Below, in pieces: positions 55,647-64,000 of a DNA stretch of 64,000 nt (position 1 is the first letter of the stretch; each line of letters begins with the position of its first letter). The notes below the pieces were generated by a model. The model ran no database searches. It saw only the letters and a program-made list of their open reading frames with translations, and was not told where the DNA came from. The stretch is taken from positions 1-64,000 of the forward strand of contig JAQZBP010000008.1 of assembly GCA_029237815.1 (NCBI GenBank). The letters are read 5' to 3'. Made by a program: the position numbers and the translations under genes. Source of the stretch: Moraxellaceae bacterium (lineage in GTDB: Bacteria > Pseudomonadota > Gammaproteobacteria > Pseudomonadales > Moraxellaceae).

Positions 55647-58322
55647 GTGAACGATCCCCATGCTGCCCTCCGTGACGATGTCCGTCTGCTGGGGCGCCTG
55701 CTGGGCGATACCCTGCGCGAGCAGGAGGGGCAGGCTTTCTTTGACCTCGTCGAGCGCATCCGCCTGCAGGCCAAGCAGGCGCGCGACGGCGACGCCTCTG
55801 CCCGCACCGCGCTGACCGCGCTGCTGTCCGGCCTGCCGGATGAAGACCTGCTGCCGGTGGCGCGGGCCTTCACCCAGTTCCTCAATCTCGCCAACATCGC
55901 CGAGCAATACCATCGCGTGCGCCGTCGCCGCGCTTATCAGTGGCGTGAACAGGTGGCGCCGCAACCGGGATCGGTGCGCGAGCTCTTCGGACGCCTGGCC
56001 GAGCGGCAGTGTCCGCCCGGGCAGATCCTGGAGATGGTGCGCTCGCTCAACATCGAGCTCGTGCTGACTGCGCATCCCACGGAGGTCAGTCGCCGTACGC
56101 TGATCCGCAAGTACGACTCGATTGCCGAAAGCCTGGAACATCTTGATCGCGGTGGCCTCACGCCGGTGGAGCGCGAGCAGCAGCTCACCGACATGCGCCG
56201 CCACATCATGGCCGCCTGGGCCACGGACGAGATCCGTCAGCAGCGCCCGACGCCGGTGGACGAGGCCAAGTGGGGCTTCACCGTGATCGAGCAGAGCCTG
56301 TGGAAGGCGTTACCCGACTACCTGCGCGAATTCGACGCGGCACTTTTCGAGGCGACCGGCGAGCATTTGCCGGTGGAGCAGTCGCCGATCCGCTTCGCGT
56401 CCTGGATGGGCGGCGACCGCGACGGCAATCCCAACGTCACGCATGCGGTGACACGCGAGGTGCTGCTGCTGGCGCGCTGGATGGCGGCCGACCTCTTCTG
56501 GCGTGACGTCGATGCCCTGCGCGCCTCGCTCTCCATGCAGGCCTGCAGCGCGGCACTGAGCGAGCGGGTGGAGGAGGGCAGCCGCGAACCCTATCGCGAC
56601 CTGCTGCGCGAGGTGCGGCGCCGTCTGGCGCGCACGCGCGACTGGGCGCAGGCGGCGCTCCATGATCCCACCGCCGACGCCAGCGACATCTACCTGAACA
56701 GCCATGAACTTTTCGAGCCGCTGAAGCTTTGCTACGACTCGCTGTGCGAGTGCGGCATGGCGGACATCGCCCGGGGCGAGCTGCTCGACATCCTGCGCCG
56801 GGTCGCCTGCTTTGGCGTGGAGCTGCTGAAGCTGGATGTCCGCCAGGAGGCGGCGCGCCACACGGCGGCGCTCACGGCCATTACGGAGTACCTCGGCATC
56901 GGTTCCTACACAGCGTGGAGCGAGGCGGAGCGCCAGGCCTTCCTGCTCGCCGAGCTCGACAATCCGCGTCCCTTCCTGCCGTCTATGCCACAGGTGGCGC
57001 CCGGTGCGGCGCTGGCGTCCGTCGACGTGCAGGAGGTGCTCGCCACTTTTCGCGAACTCGCGCGCCAGCCGGGCGAGTCGCTGGGTGCTTATGTGATCTC
57101 AATGGCGCGGGCGCCCAGCGACGTGCTCGCGGTGATGCTGCTGCAGCAGAAAGCCGAAATGCCGCGCCGGCTGCGCGTGGTGCCCCTGTTCGAAACGCTC
57201 GCCGACCTCGACGGTGCGGCCGCCAGCATCGACGCATTGCTCTCTATTCCCTGGTACCGCGAAGCCATCGGCGGGCACCAGGAAGTCATGATCGGTTATT
57301 CCGACTCGGCCAAGGACGCCGGCTTCCTCGCCGCGAGCTGGGCGCAGTACCGCGCGCAGGAGGCCCTCACCGAGGTCGCACGCCGGCACGGCGTCAGGCT
57401 GACGCTGTTCCACGGCCGCGGCGGTTCGGTGAGCCGCGGCGGTGCGCCAACGCACCAGGCGTTGCTGTCGCAGCCGCCCGGCTCGGTGCAGGGCTCGATT
57501 CGCGTCACCGAGCAGGGCGAGATGATCCGCTTCAAGTTCGGCATGCACGGCGTCGCCATCCGCAACCTCGACCTCTACGCTTCGGCAACCCTCGAGGCCA
57601 GTCTGCTGCCACCGCCGGTGCCGCGTCCGGAATGGCGCGCGATGATGGACGAGATGGCCGGGATCGCTTTCGACGTGTACCGCGAAACCGTGCGCGACCG
57701 CGCCGACTTCGTGCGTTACCTGCGCACGGTGACGCCGGAAACCGAGCTGCAGATGCTGCCGCTCGGCTCGCGCCCGGCGAAGCGCAAGCCGGCGGGCGGC
57801 GTGGAGTCGCTGCGCGCCATTCCCTGGGTTTTCGCCTGGACGCAGGTGCGCCTGATGCTGCCGGCCTGGCTCGGCACCGGCCGCGCGCTGAACCGGCTGA
57901 TGGACACCGGGCGCGAGGACGCACTGCGCGAAATGGAGCGCGAGTGGCCGTATTTCCACGCCGTGCTGGACATGCTGGAGATGGTGCTGGCCAAGGCGGA
58001 TGCCAGCGTCGTGGCGCACTACGAGCGGCAGCTCGCCAATGACGACGCCGCGCTGTGCGCGCTCGGCGACGAGTTGCGTGATCGCCTGCAGATCACCGTC
58101 GAGGCGCTGCAGCGGCTGTGCGGCGGGCGCGGGCTGCTGGAAAACAATCCTGTCCTCAAGCGCTCGATCAGCGTGCGCACGCCTTATATCGAGCCGCTGC
58201 ACATGCTGCAGGCGGAGATCATGCGGCGGCGGCGTCAGGCGGGCGGCGACGACAAATCCTGGGACCAGGCGCTGATGGTGACCATCGCGGGGATCGCAGC
58301 GGGGTTGCGCAACACGGGCTGA
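55647..58322 (+). CDS. ppc: Phosphoenolpyruvate carboxylase
   Basis: An 891-residue anaplerotic enzyme (PEP + bicarbonate to oxaloacetate), close to the 883 residues of E. coli Ppc. Signature motifs: VLTAHPTEVSRRTLIRKYDS with the catalytic His, FASWMGGDRDGNPNV, VMIGYSDSAKDAGFLAA, LFHGRGGSVSRGGAP and SVQGSIRVTEQGEMI. The C-terminal allosteric-site region (LLENNPVLKRSISVRTPYIE…GIAAGLRNTG) is complete. Start: GTG 55647 after AGGAGG. Confidence 0.97.
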   Translation: MNDPHAALRDDVRLLGRLLGDTLREQEGQAFFDLVERIRLQAKQARDGDASARTALTALLSGLPDEDLLPVARAFTQFLNLANIAEQYHRVRRRRAYQWREQVAPQPGSVRELFGRLAERQCPPGQILEMVRSLNIELVLTAHPTEVSRRTLIRKYDSIAESLEHLDRGGLTPVEREQQLTDMRRHIMAAWATDEIRQQRPTPVDEAKWGFTVIEQSLWKALPDYLREFDAALFEATGEHLPVEQSPIRFASWMGGDRDGNPNVTHAVTREVLLLARWMAADLFWRDVDALRASLSMQACSAALSERVEEGSREPYRDLLREVRRRLARTRDWAQAALHDPTADASDIYLNSHELFEPLKLCYDSLCECGMADIARGELLDILRRVACFGVELLKLDVRQEAARHTAALTAITEYLGIGSYTAWSEAERQAFLLAELDNPRPFLPSMPQVAPGAALASVDVQEVLATFRELARQPGESLGAYVISMARAPSDVLAVMLLQQKAEMPRRLRVVPLFETLADLDGAAASIDALLSIPWYREAIGGHQEVMIGYSDSAKDAGFLAASWAQYRAQEALTEVARRHGVRLTLFHGRGGSVSRGGAPTHQALLSQPPGSVQGSIRVTEQGEMIRFKFGMHGVAIRNLDLYASATLEASLLPPPVPRPEWRAMMDEMAGIAFDVYRETVRDRADFVRYLRTVTPETELQMLPLGSRPAKRKPAGGVESLRAIPWVFAWTQVRLMLPAWLGTGRALNRLMDTGREDALREMEREWPYFHAVLDMLEMVLAKADASVVAHYERQLANDDAALCALGDELRDRLQITVEALQRLCGGRGLLENNPVLKRSISVRTPYIEPLHMLQAEIMRRRRQAGGDDKSWDQALMVTIAGIAAGLRNTG

Positions 58323-58588
58323 CGCCAAGGGCCGCGCCGCCTTTCTTCAGACACGGTCTCTGGCGCGACAAGGTGGTGCGAACTGGCGTGTTGCCTGCGG
58401 GAGTCTCGGCCGGGCCGGGAGTGGTGGCCCTCTTTTATCTGAAGTGCGCCACCCGTTACCAGTTGCCGCGGCATCGCGCCTGCCTGCGCCGCGCCAGGCC
58501 TGCTGTCGCAAAACCTTCACGGCCCCGTCACGCCACGTCAACCTGGCCGCCCGATCATGCCCTCATGACAGAAAACATGAGGAACGCA
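58323..58588. other. Spacer between ppc and olsB; no gene seen
   Basis: About 265 bases. The reading frame of olsB is open through this region, but it has no start with a ribosome-binding site and no family-like residues. No obvious terminator follows ppc. Confidence 0.4.
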
Positions 58589-59380
58589 ATGATGCAGGCG
58601 GTGGCCCTGAACCCCCACGCCAACCCGATGACGCTGACGGCAGTCGTCATCCCCACACGCCAGAAGCCCCGTCTCGAGGCCCGCTTCGTACGCCGCGAGC
58701 ACGAGCTGCGCGAGGCCCAGCACCTGCGCGCCCAGGTCTTCGGCGCTGAATACGGTGTCCGCTTCGACGATGCGGAGGGCCTTGATCGCGATGCCTTCGA
58801 TGCGTATTGCGAGCACATCAATGTCTACGACACCGCCAACCACCTGCTGGTGGCCACGACACGGCTGTTGACCGGCGAGCAGGCGCGCCAGGCGGGCAGC
58901 TTCTACTCGGCGCATGAATTCGACATGACGGCGCTGGACCGGCTCCCCGGCCGCGTGCTCGAGATCGGCCGCACCTGCGTGCACCCCGACTACCGCTCGG
59001 GCGCCGCGATCACCGTGCTCTGGTCGGCGCTCTCGGACTATCTGGTGCGTCAGGATTTCAGTTACCTGCTGGGCTGCGCTAGCATCAGCCTGCGGGACGG
59101 TGGACACAATTTTGCCGCCATCATGCCGGAGTTGCGTGAAGCGCACCTTGTGGAACCGGCGCTGCGCGTCGTCCCGCGCCGGAGCGTCCTCGTGGATGCC
59201 GTGCCCGTGGCCGGCGCCGCGAGCCTGCCGCCCTTGCTGAAGGCCTATCTGCGCATGGGCTGCCGCATCGGGGGCGAGGCCTGCTGGGACCCGGAATTCC
59301 AATGTGCGGACGTATTCGTGCTGCTGGATGTGGCGGCGATGTCCGCGCGTTATGCGCAGCGCTTTTTGCAGGCCGGCTGA
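58589..59380 (+). CDS. olsB: L-ornithine N-alpha-acyltransferase (OlsB-like)
   Basis: About 263 residues, a GNAT-superfamily acyltransferase of the OlsB group, which transfers a 3-hydroxyacyl chain from ACP to ornithine to give lyso-ornithine lipid. Family segments: REAQHLRAQVFGAEYG, DEYC-like DAYCEHINVYD, GRVLEIGRTCVHPDYRSGAAITVLW, and YLLGCASISLRDGG. The neighbouring PlsC-type gene (OlsA) supports this function. The start is uncertain: ATG 58589 has AGGAA 5 bases upstream; ATG 58565 and 58577 are in frame. Related GNATs in exosortase systems look similar, but no exosortase genes are here. Confidence 0.85.
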   Translation: MMQAVALNPHANPMTLTAVVIPTRQKPRLEARFVRREHELREAQHLRAQVFGAEYGVRFDDAEGLDRDAFDAYCEHINVYDTANHLLVATTRLLTGEQARQAGSFYSAHEFDMTALDRLPGRVLEIGRTCVHPDYRSGAAITVLWSALSDYLVRQDFSYLLGCASISLRDGGHNFAAIMPELREAHLVEPALRVVPRRSVLVDAVPVAGAASLPPLLKAYLRMGCRIGGEACWDPEFQCADVFVLLDVAAMSARYAQRFLQAG

Positions 59381-60351
59381 TGCTCCTCACGCCGACCGGA
59401 GCCCCGTCAGGGCGGGATGCGACATCCGGTGCTTCGTGCCGGCCGACGCCTCCCGGGCCTTTCAACGCCACTCCGGAGGACGAGGCCGCATGGGCTGCGC
59501 TCACCGCGAGGCGCGCCACCGTGGCAGCACAACAACAAGAAACGCCGGGCCGGAAACTCCGTCTCTACTACCGCTTTGCGCGCCTCGGCCTGCACCTGCT
59601 GGAGGGAGCCTTGCTGGCCGTGCTCTCCGGCGCCGCCTTCGTGCAGTACAAGCCCTACCAGCAGCTGGTGATCCGCTGGTGGCACCGTCGCTTCTGCCAG
59701 ATCCTGAACCTCGACATCCGCGTGCACGGACAGGTTGCCGAAGGGCACGCGTTGTGGGTTTCCAACCATGTCTCCTGGCTCGACATCTCCGTGCTGGGCG
59801 CGCACTTCCCCGTGTATTTCCTGTCCAAGGCCGAGGTAGCGAAATGGCCGGTGGTGGGCTGGCTGGCCCGCATCGCGGGCACGCTCTTCATCCAGCGCGG
59901 CGCCGGCGATGCCGGGCAGGTCACGGAGCAGCTGGCCGTGCATTTGCGCGCGGGACGCAACGTGCTGTTTTTTCCGGAGGGGACCACCACCGACGGGCAC
60001 AAGCTGAAGCGCTTCTTCCACAAGCTCTTTTCGGCGGCGACCGTGACGCAGCTGCCCATACAGCCGGTGCTGGTCTGCTACCGCGACCAGAATGATGCGC
60101 TGCATCCGCATGCGCCCTTTGTCGGCGATGACGCGTTCATGTCGCATGCCATCGAGATACTCAAGGGCGAGCGCATCACTGTGGATATCCTGGTGCTGAC
60201 GCCGGAGCTGCCGGGCGGACGTGATCCGCGAACGTTGTCGCGTGACATCGAGGCGCGCATGGCGCTGGCGCTGAAGGAACTGCATGGCCTGTCCGTGGCG
60301 GCGGCACGGGAGGAGGGGGCAGTAGCCGAGGAGACTGGCGGCTCCGCCTGA
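59380..60351 (+). CDS. olsA: Lyso-ornithine lipid O-acyltransferase (OlsA-like, PlsC family)
   Basis: About 323 residues. PlsC acyltransferase motifs: NHVSWLD (HX4D catalytic pair), a following FIQRGAGDAG segment, and FPEGTTTDG. A hydrophobic segment near residue 70-90 anchors it to the inner membrane. It completes ornithine lipid by adding the second acyl chain; a 1-acylglycerol-3-phosphate acyltransferase activity is also possible for this family. The ATG overlaps the olsB stop (TGATG). The first 50-60 residues are low in family similarity, so a later start (for example GTG 59520) is possible. Confidence 0.85.
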   Translation: MLLTPTGAPSGRDATSGASCRPTPPGPFNATPEDEAAWAALTARRATVAAQQQETPGRKLRLYYRFARLGLHLLEGALLAVLSGAAFVQYKPYQQLVIRWWHRRFCQILNLDIRVHGQVAEGHALWVSNHVSWLDISVLGAHFPVYFLSKAEVAKWPVVGWLARIAGTLFIQRGAGDAGQVTEQLAVHLRAGRNVLFFPEGTTTDGHKLKRFFHKLFSAATVTQLPIQPVLVCYRDQNDALHPHAPFVGDDAFMSHAIEILKGERITVDILVLTPELPGGRDPRTLSRDIEARMALALKELHGLSVAAAREEGAVAEETGGSA

Positions 60352-60517
60352 CTGCGTGGCGGGGCGCAGGGCGCAGAAGAGGACTGGATTTGTGCTCGAT
60401 AGCGCCCACGGCCCTCCCATGCACGAGCCTTGGCGAAACCTGCAATTGCCGCGGTCTCAGCGGAGCAAGGCCAGAAGGGGTGACAAGGTACGGCGCGGCA
60501 GCTACCGCGCCAGGCTG

Positions 60518-61348
60518 TCAGGCGCGCGCCGCGCGGTCGAACTCGACCGGGTCGTGCGCGCAGAAAAGCCGCACTTCGTCGCTGTGCCGGAGGTTGAGCT
60601 GGCGCAGACGCTCGAGGTTGTAGACCCGGGCGCGCTGGTCGGTCTGCACCAGGCGCTCGAACACCGCGATGCCGGGCGGCAGGTGCGGTTTCGCCTCGAG
60701 CTGGCCGTGGAAGAAATAGGCGTCGCCGCAATGCAGCAGCCAGCCGCTTTCAGTGCGCACGGCGACACCTGTGTGGCCACGCGTATGGCCTACCAGGGGA
60801 ATCAGGAAGATGTCTTCACTGATGCCGGGCAGCGGCCGGAGCCCGCCGAAACCGAACCAGCTTTCGCCGCCCCCTTCGTGGATCTGCCAGCGCGGGCTGT
60901 GCGCCCACTGCACGGGCAGGTAGCGTGCCCGGCTGCGCCAGTCGGGACGCATGGCGGCCTCGAATTCCGGCTTCAGCACATGCACCTGTGCGTTGGGGAA
61001 ATCGGGCAGGCCGCCGGCGTGGTCGAGGTCGAGGTGCGTGAGCAGGATGTGGCGCACGTCCGCCACGTCATGGCCGAGCGCGGCAACCTGCGCGATGGCG
61101 GTCTCGCTCCACGACAGGCGGGGGCGGGTGATCGCGAGGAAGGGGCGGCCCATGCGCGCCGGTACTTCCACGTCGAGGCTGCCGATGCCGGTGTCGACGA
61201 GGATCAGGCCGTCCTTCGGCGTCTCGATGAGCAGCACGTGGCAGACCATGCGCGCGGCTTCCAGCCAGCCTTTGCCATTGCCATTGATCAGGCGCGCACA
61301 GGTGGGGCACATCGTGCCGCAGTTGAGGTGGTGGACGCGGACTCCCAT
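60518..61348 (-). CDS. MBL-fold metallo-hydrolase
   Basis: A 276-residue binuclear-metal hydrolase of the metallo-beta-lactamase superfamily. Metal motif LTHLDLDHAGG (HxDxDH rather than HxHxDH), later VGHTRGHTG, and HCGDAYF with the bridging Asp. The N-terminal CGTMCPTC could bind a further metal. The class includes lactonases such as AiiA, but the substrate cannot be read from sequence. It lies 3 bases after an ArsR-family regulator, so the two form an operon. A GGCGCGG/CCGCGCC dyad without T-tract sits at its end (60492-60511). Confidence 0.85.
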   Translation of the reverse strand: MGVRVHHLNCGTMCPTCARLINGNGKGWLEAARMVCHVLLIETPKDGLILVDTGIGSLDVEVPARMGRPFLAITRPRLSWSETAIAQVAALGHDVADVRHILLTHLDLDHAGGLPDFPNAQVHVLKPEFEAAMRPDWRSRARYLPVQWAHSPRWQIHEGGGESWFGFGGLRPLPGISEDIFLIPLVGHTRGHTGVAVRTESGWLLHCGDAYFFHGQLEAKPHLPPGIAVFERLVQTDQRARVYNLERLRQLNLRHSDEVRLFCAHDPVEFDRAARA

Positions 61349-61351
61349 GGC

Positions 61352-61681
61352 TTATTCCTTTCCGTTGTTCTTGTCGGTGTCGAGGCGGGCAAAGAAGACG
61401 GCAAGCTTGTTGCGCATGCCTTCGTCGAGCGTACAGCGGATGAAGCGGCCTTCGCGCTGCACGCTGATCAGGCCGGCGTCGACCAGTTCCTTGGTGTGGT
61501 GCGAGACGGTGGGCGCGCCGATGTCGAGGCTGTCGATCAGGTGCGCGAGGCCGCAGCTTTTCATGTCGGCGCGGCTCTGGCGCAGCACTTCGAGATAAAT
61601 GGCGAGGCGGTTGGGATTGGACAGCGCCTTGAAGGCGCGCGCCAGCTTGTCCATGTCTTTGTTCAGGCAACTGCGGATCAC
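61352..61681 (-). CDS. ArsR-family winged-helix repressor
   Basis: A 109-residue regulator. Winged helix: LARAFKALSNPNRLAIYLEV, then the recognition helix APTVSHHTKELVDAGLI and wing QREGRFIRCTL. Two Cys occur (one near the N-terminus and KSCGL), but no standard CVC metal site, so the inducer may be organic. The GTG at 61681 follows GAGGAG; an ATG at 61654 is in frame. It is co-transcribed with the metallo-hydrolase gene and divergent from the Old Yellow Enzyme gene, whose promoter it probably controls. Confidence 0.85.
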   Translation of the reverse strand: MIRSCLNKDMDKLARAFKALSNPNRLAIYLEVLRQSRADMKSCGLAHLIDSLDIGAPTVSHHTKELVDAGLISVQREGRFIRCTLDEGMRNKLAVFFARLDTDKNNGKE

Positions 61682-61745
61682 GATGACTCCTCGCGCCGGC
61701 GGGGTTGGCCGGCAGGGCCGTTGGTCGTGCCGGCATTCTGACACA

Positions 61746-61784
61746 TATCGACAGTTTGACAACTATCGAATTGTTGGCTAGCGT
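61746..61784 (+). promoter_or_regulatory. Divergent promoter with likely ArsR operator
   Basis: -35 TTGACA (61756-61761), 17 bases, -10-like TAGCGT (61779-61784) drive the rightward gene at 61818. The -35 box lies inside the dyad AGTT-TGAC-AACT (61753-61764), and TATCGA is repeated at 61746-61751 and 61764-61769. Binding of the repressor here would block both directions. Confidence 0.6.
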
Positions 61785-61817
61785 GCGGACATCTACCGAA
61801 CAGCCCGGAGTATCCCC

Positions 61818-63080
61818 ATGACGCAGAGCCTTTCCCCGGCCCAGGTGCTGGCCCAGCCCTATACGCTGCCGAACGGCGCGGTGGTCAAGAACCGCCTCGT
61901 GAAGTCGGCCATGAGCGAATCGCTGGCCACCTACGACAACCATGTCACGCCGGAACTGGTGCGCCTCTATGGACGCTGGGCCGCCGGCGGCACGGGCCTG
62001 CTCATCACCGGAAACGTGATGATCGACCGACGCGCGCTCGGCGAGCCCGGCAACGTGGTGCTGGAGGACGAGCGCGACATGGAGCTGCTGCGTGCCTGGG
62101 CCCGCGCCGGCACGCAGAACGGCACCCAGCTCTGGATGCAGATCAACCATCCGGGCAAGCAGGTCATGCGCTCGCTCAACACGGACGCGGTGGCGCCCTC
62201 GGCGATTCCCTTCGAGGCGCCCGAGCTTGCTGCGGTCTTCCTGAAGCCGCGCGCACTTACCGAAGCCGAAATCCTCGACCTGATCCAGCGCTTCGGCCGT
62301 ACCGCGGAATTGGCCAAGCAGGCCGGCTTCAGTGGCGTGCAGATCCACGGCGCGCACGGCTATCTCGTCAGCCAGTTCCTCTCCGGCCGTCACAACCAGC
62401 GCACCGACCAGTGGGGCGGCAGCGCGGAAAACCGTCGCCGCTTCGTGCTCGCGGTCTACGCGGAAATGCGCCGGCGCTGCGGCCCGGACTTCCCCATCGC
62501 CATCAAGCTGAACTCGGCCGACTTCCAGAAAGGCGGCTTCACCGAGGAGGAGTCGCTGGACGTGATCCGCGCGCTCGGTGCGGCCGGCATCGACCAGATC
62601 GAGATTTCCGGCGGCACGTACGAAGCGCCCGCCATGGCGGGCAAGAAGCAGGCGCCGCTGAAGGATTCCACCCGCCGCCGCGAGGCCTACTTCATGGACT
62701 TCGCCGCCAAGGCGCGCGCCGCGGTGAAGACACCGCTCATGGTCACCGGCGGCTTCCGCTCGCTGGCCGGCATGGCCGAGGCGATCCAGAGCGGCGATGT
62801 CGATTTCGTCGGCCTCGCACGCGGCCTTGCCATCGAGCCCGACCTGTCCAGCCGCCTACTGGCCGGCAAGGAACCGCGCTTCCAGGTGAAACCCATCAGC
62901 ACCGGCATCAGGATGGTCGACGACATGGGCATGATGGAAGTCATGTGGTACTCGCGGCAGCTGCATCGCATGGGCCGCGGCAAGGCGCCGCGCCCGAACG
63001 AGTCGGGCCTGATCTCGCTGGTCTGCACGCTGGCCGCCAACGGCTGGGGCACTTTCCAGACGCGGCGCCTGCGCGCCTGA
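61818..63080 (+). CDS. Old Yellow Enzyme family NADH:flavin oxidoreductase
   Basis: A 420-residue FMN-dependent ene-reductase. FMN/substrate residues: LPNGAVVKNRLVKSAM, GLLITGNVMID, GVQIHGAHGYLVSQFLS (catalytic His-x-x-Tyr region), TDQWGGSAENRRRF, IKLNSADF and MVTGGFRS. Family members reduce alkenes, nitro-esters or aromatic degradation intermediates; the true substrate is unknown. The divergent ArsR regulator suggests induction by an electrophile. Confidence 0.92.
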   Translation: MTQSLSPAQVLAQPYTLPNGAVVKNRLVKSAMSESLATYDNHVTPELVRLYGRWAAGGTGLLITGNVMIDRRALGEPGNVVLEDERDMELLRAWARAGTQNGTQLWMQINHPGKQVMRSLNTDAVAPSAIPFEAPELAAVFLKPRALTEAEILDLIQRFGRTAELAKQAGFSGVQIHGAHGYLVSQFLSGRHNQRTDQWGGSAENRRRFVLAVYAEMRRRCGPDFPIAIKLNSADFQKGGFTEEESLDVIRALGAAGIDQIEISGGTYEAPAMAGKKQAPLKDSTRRREAYFMDFAAKARAAVKTPLMVTGGFRSLAGMAEAIQSGDVDFVGLARGLAIEPDLSSRLLAGKEPRFQVKPISTGIRMVDDMGMMEVMWYSRQLHRMGRGKAPRPNESGLISLVCTLAANGWGTFQTRRLRA

Positions 63081-63265
63081 AACGCGTCGCGAGGCGGCAC
63101 CTTTTCGCGAAAGCGTGAAGCGCGTCAAGAAATCCGGTGAATGGCGTGCGCAGACGACGAGTGTGCGGTGTGTCAGGGCGTCGCCTGCTGCAGAATTTTC
63201 CCGTTTGATGGCGGCCTCCTTGCTGCCATGACCACAGGGATGTGCGCACCGGGAGCAGTACTCAC

Positions 63266-64000
63266 ATGGCGAACGAATCTGCAGGCAGCGGGCCGCAAAC
63301 GCGACCGCTGCTGCTGGGCATTATTGTCGCGCTGGCCATCCTCGCCCTCGGCGAGCTCATGATCCACCTGGAGAAGCAGCGCGAGATCCAGGTGGCCCGT
63401 ACCCAGCTCCAGACCGAGGCCAGCGTGATCCGCGCACGGCTCGAGTCCGAGCTTGCCGGCTCCTTCTCGGTGGGACTCGCCGCCTCCTCGCTCGTGTCCT
63501 CCAAGCCCGACTTCACCGACGACGACTACGAGCGCCTGGCGCGCACGCTGGCCGGCTGGCATCCCGGCCTGCGCAACATCGCGATCGCGCCGGACAACGT
63601 CATCAGCCACGTCTATCCGCTGGCCAGCAACCGCAAGGCGCTGGGCGTCAACCTCGAGGACGTGCCGGAGCAGCGCGACGGCGTCATCCGACTGCGCTCC
63701 GAGTGGAAGCCGCAGCTGGCGGGCCCGGTGCCACTGGTGCAGGGTGGCACGGGCATAATCCAGCGCGTGCCCATCATCGTCGCCGACGAGGAGGGCAGCT
63801 CGCGCTACTGGGGTCTCGTGTCCGTGGTGCTGGATCCCGAGCCCGTCTTTGTCCGCCTCGGTCTCGCCAACGACGACAAGGTGCACTATGCCCTGCGGGG
63901 CCTGGACGGCAGCGGCGCCCGCGGCGAGGCCTTCTTCGGCCCGGATGCGCTGTTCGACAACGCCAATGCCGTGCGGATGGACGTGGTCATGCCGGGTGGC
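63266..64000 (+). CDS. CHASE-domain sensor protein, N-terminal part (cut by window end)
   Basis: The frame is open from ATG 63266 (GGGAG 10 bases upstream) to the window end, 245 codons without stop. A membrane helix (about residues 15-33, LLLGIIVALAILALGELM) is followed by an extracytoplasmic CHASE-type ligand-binding domain: LESELAGSFSVGLAASSLV, YERLARTLAGWHPGLRNIAI and YPLASNRKALGVNLE. Output domains (usually histidine kinase, GGDEF or EAL) lie beyond the window. The gap 63081-63265 shows no gene. Confidence 0.8.
   Translation, partial: MANESAGSGPQTRPLLLGIIVALAILALGELMIHLEKQREIQVARTQLQTEASVIRARLESELAGSFSVGLAASSLVSSKPDFTDDDYERLARTLAGWHPGLRNIAIAPDNVISHVYPLASNRKALGVNLEDVPEQRDGVIRLRSEWKPQLAGPVPLVQGGTGIIQRVPIIVADEEGSSRYWGLVSVVLDPEPVFVRLGLANDDKVHYALRGLDGSGARGEAFFGPDALFDNANAVRMDVVMPGG

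Overview
The window is high-GC DNA from a free-living gammaproteobacterium. This is inferred from gene content and order: nadC–DUF1631–ampD–ampE as in Pseudomonas, holD–rimI…prfC as in enteric bacteria, a FabY-type ketosynthase, an OlsB/OlsA ornithine-lipid pair, and groESL with an RpoH promoter plus a CIRCE element. A high-GC order such as Nevskiales or a relative would fit, but the sequence alone does not fix the species. Almost everything looks chromosomal. I see no insertion sequence, integrase, phage module, CRISPR array or tRNA.

Layout. Bases 1-72 are the 3' tip of a 5S rRNA gene and its terminator, followed by about 530 bases without a convincing gene and a TPR-sulfotransferase on the minus strand. 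Bases 2979-16822 hold the most unusual locus: a tandem array of three paralogous autotransporters of 1588, 1285 and about 983 residues. Their passengers consist of about 33, 23 and 15 Asn-Ser/Thr-Gly repeat units. A decayed 3' remnant of a fourth copy lies upstream, and a lipoprotein alpha/beta hydrolase follows 5 bases after the third. The second autotransporter has a strong promoter followed by an intrinsic-terminator hairpin placed just before its ribosome-binding site.

Bases 16920-24149 carry small conserved proteins, a type IV pilin accessory protein, nadC, a DUF1631/PilZ-like protein, ampD, ampE and a BtuF-like cobalamin-binding protein. Bases 24313-28868 are aceE-aceF with a perfect bidirectional terminator. 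Bases 29009-31730 (minus strand) are a cobalamin module: riboswitch, btuB, PduO-type adenosyltransferase. Bases 31823-36917 hold panE with a receiver/degenerate-GGDEF gene, a cysteine-free Rieske-like membrane protein with ampG, an alkyltransferase-like protein and a HugZ-type protein. groESL follows at 37238-39231.

Bases 39631-42272 contain a small secreted protein overlapping a rhombosortase, then leuA preceded by a sigma70 promoter and a 29-codon leader peptide with six consecutive Leu codons, a candidate attenuator. Next come a divergent holD candidate, rimI, prfC, a TatD nuclease and small membrane and periplasmic proteins, then fabY, a thiolase, a YchJ protein, an Ala/Pro-repeat lipoprotein, a membrane GGNEF protein, a hybrid histidine kinase, ppc, olsB-olsA, an ArsR–metallohydrolase pair divergent from an Old Yellow Enzyme, and the start of a CHASE-domain sensor cut by the window end.

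Functional themes: cell-surface display (autotransporters), peptidoglycan recycling (AmpD, AmpE, AmpG), cobalamin uptake and activation, membrane-lipid synthesis (FabY, OlsBA), c-di-GMP-like signalling with degenerate domains, and RNA-level control (cobalamin riboswitch, leucine leader, autotransporter leader hairpin).
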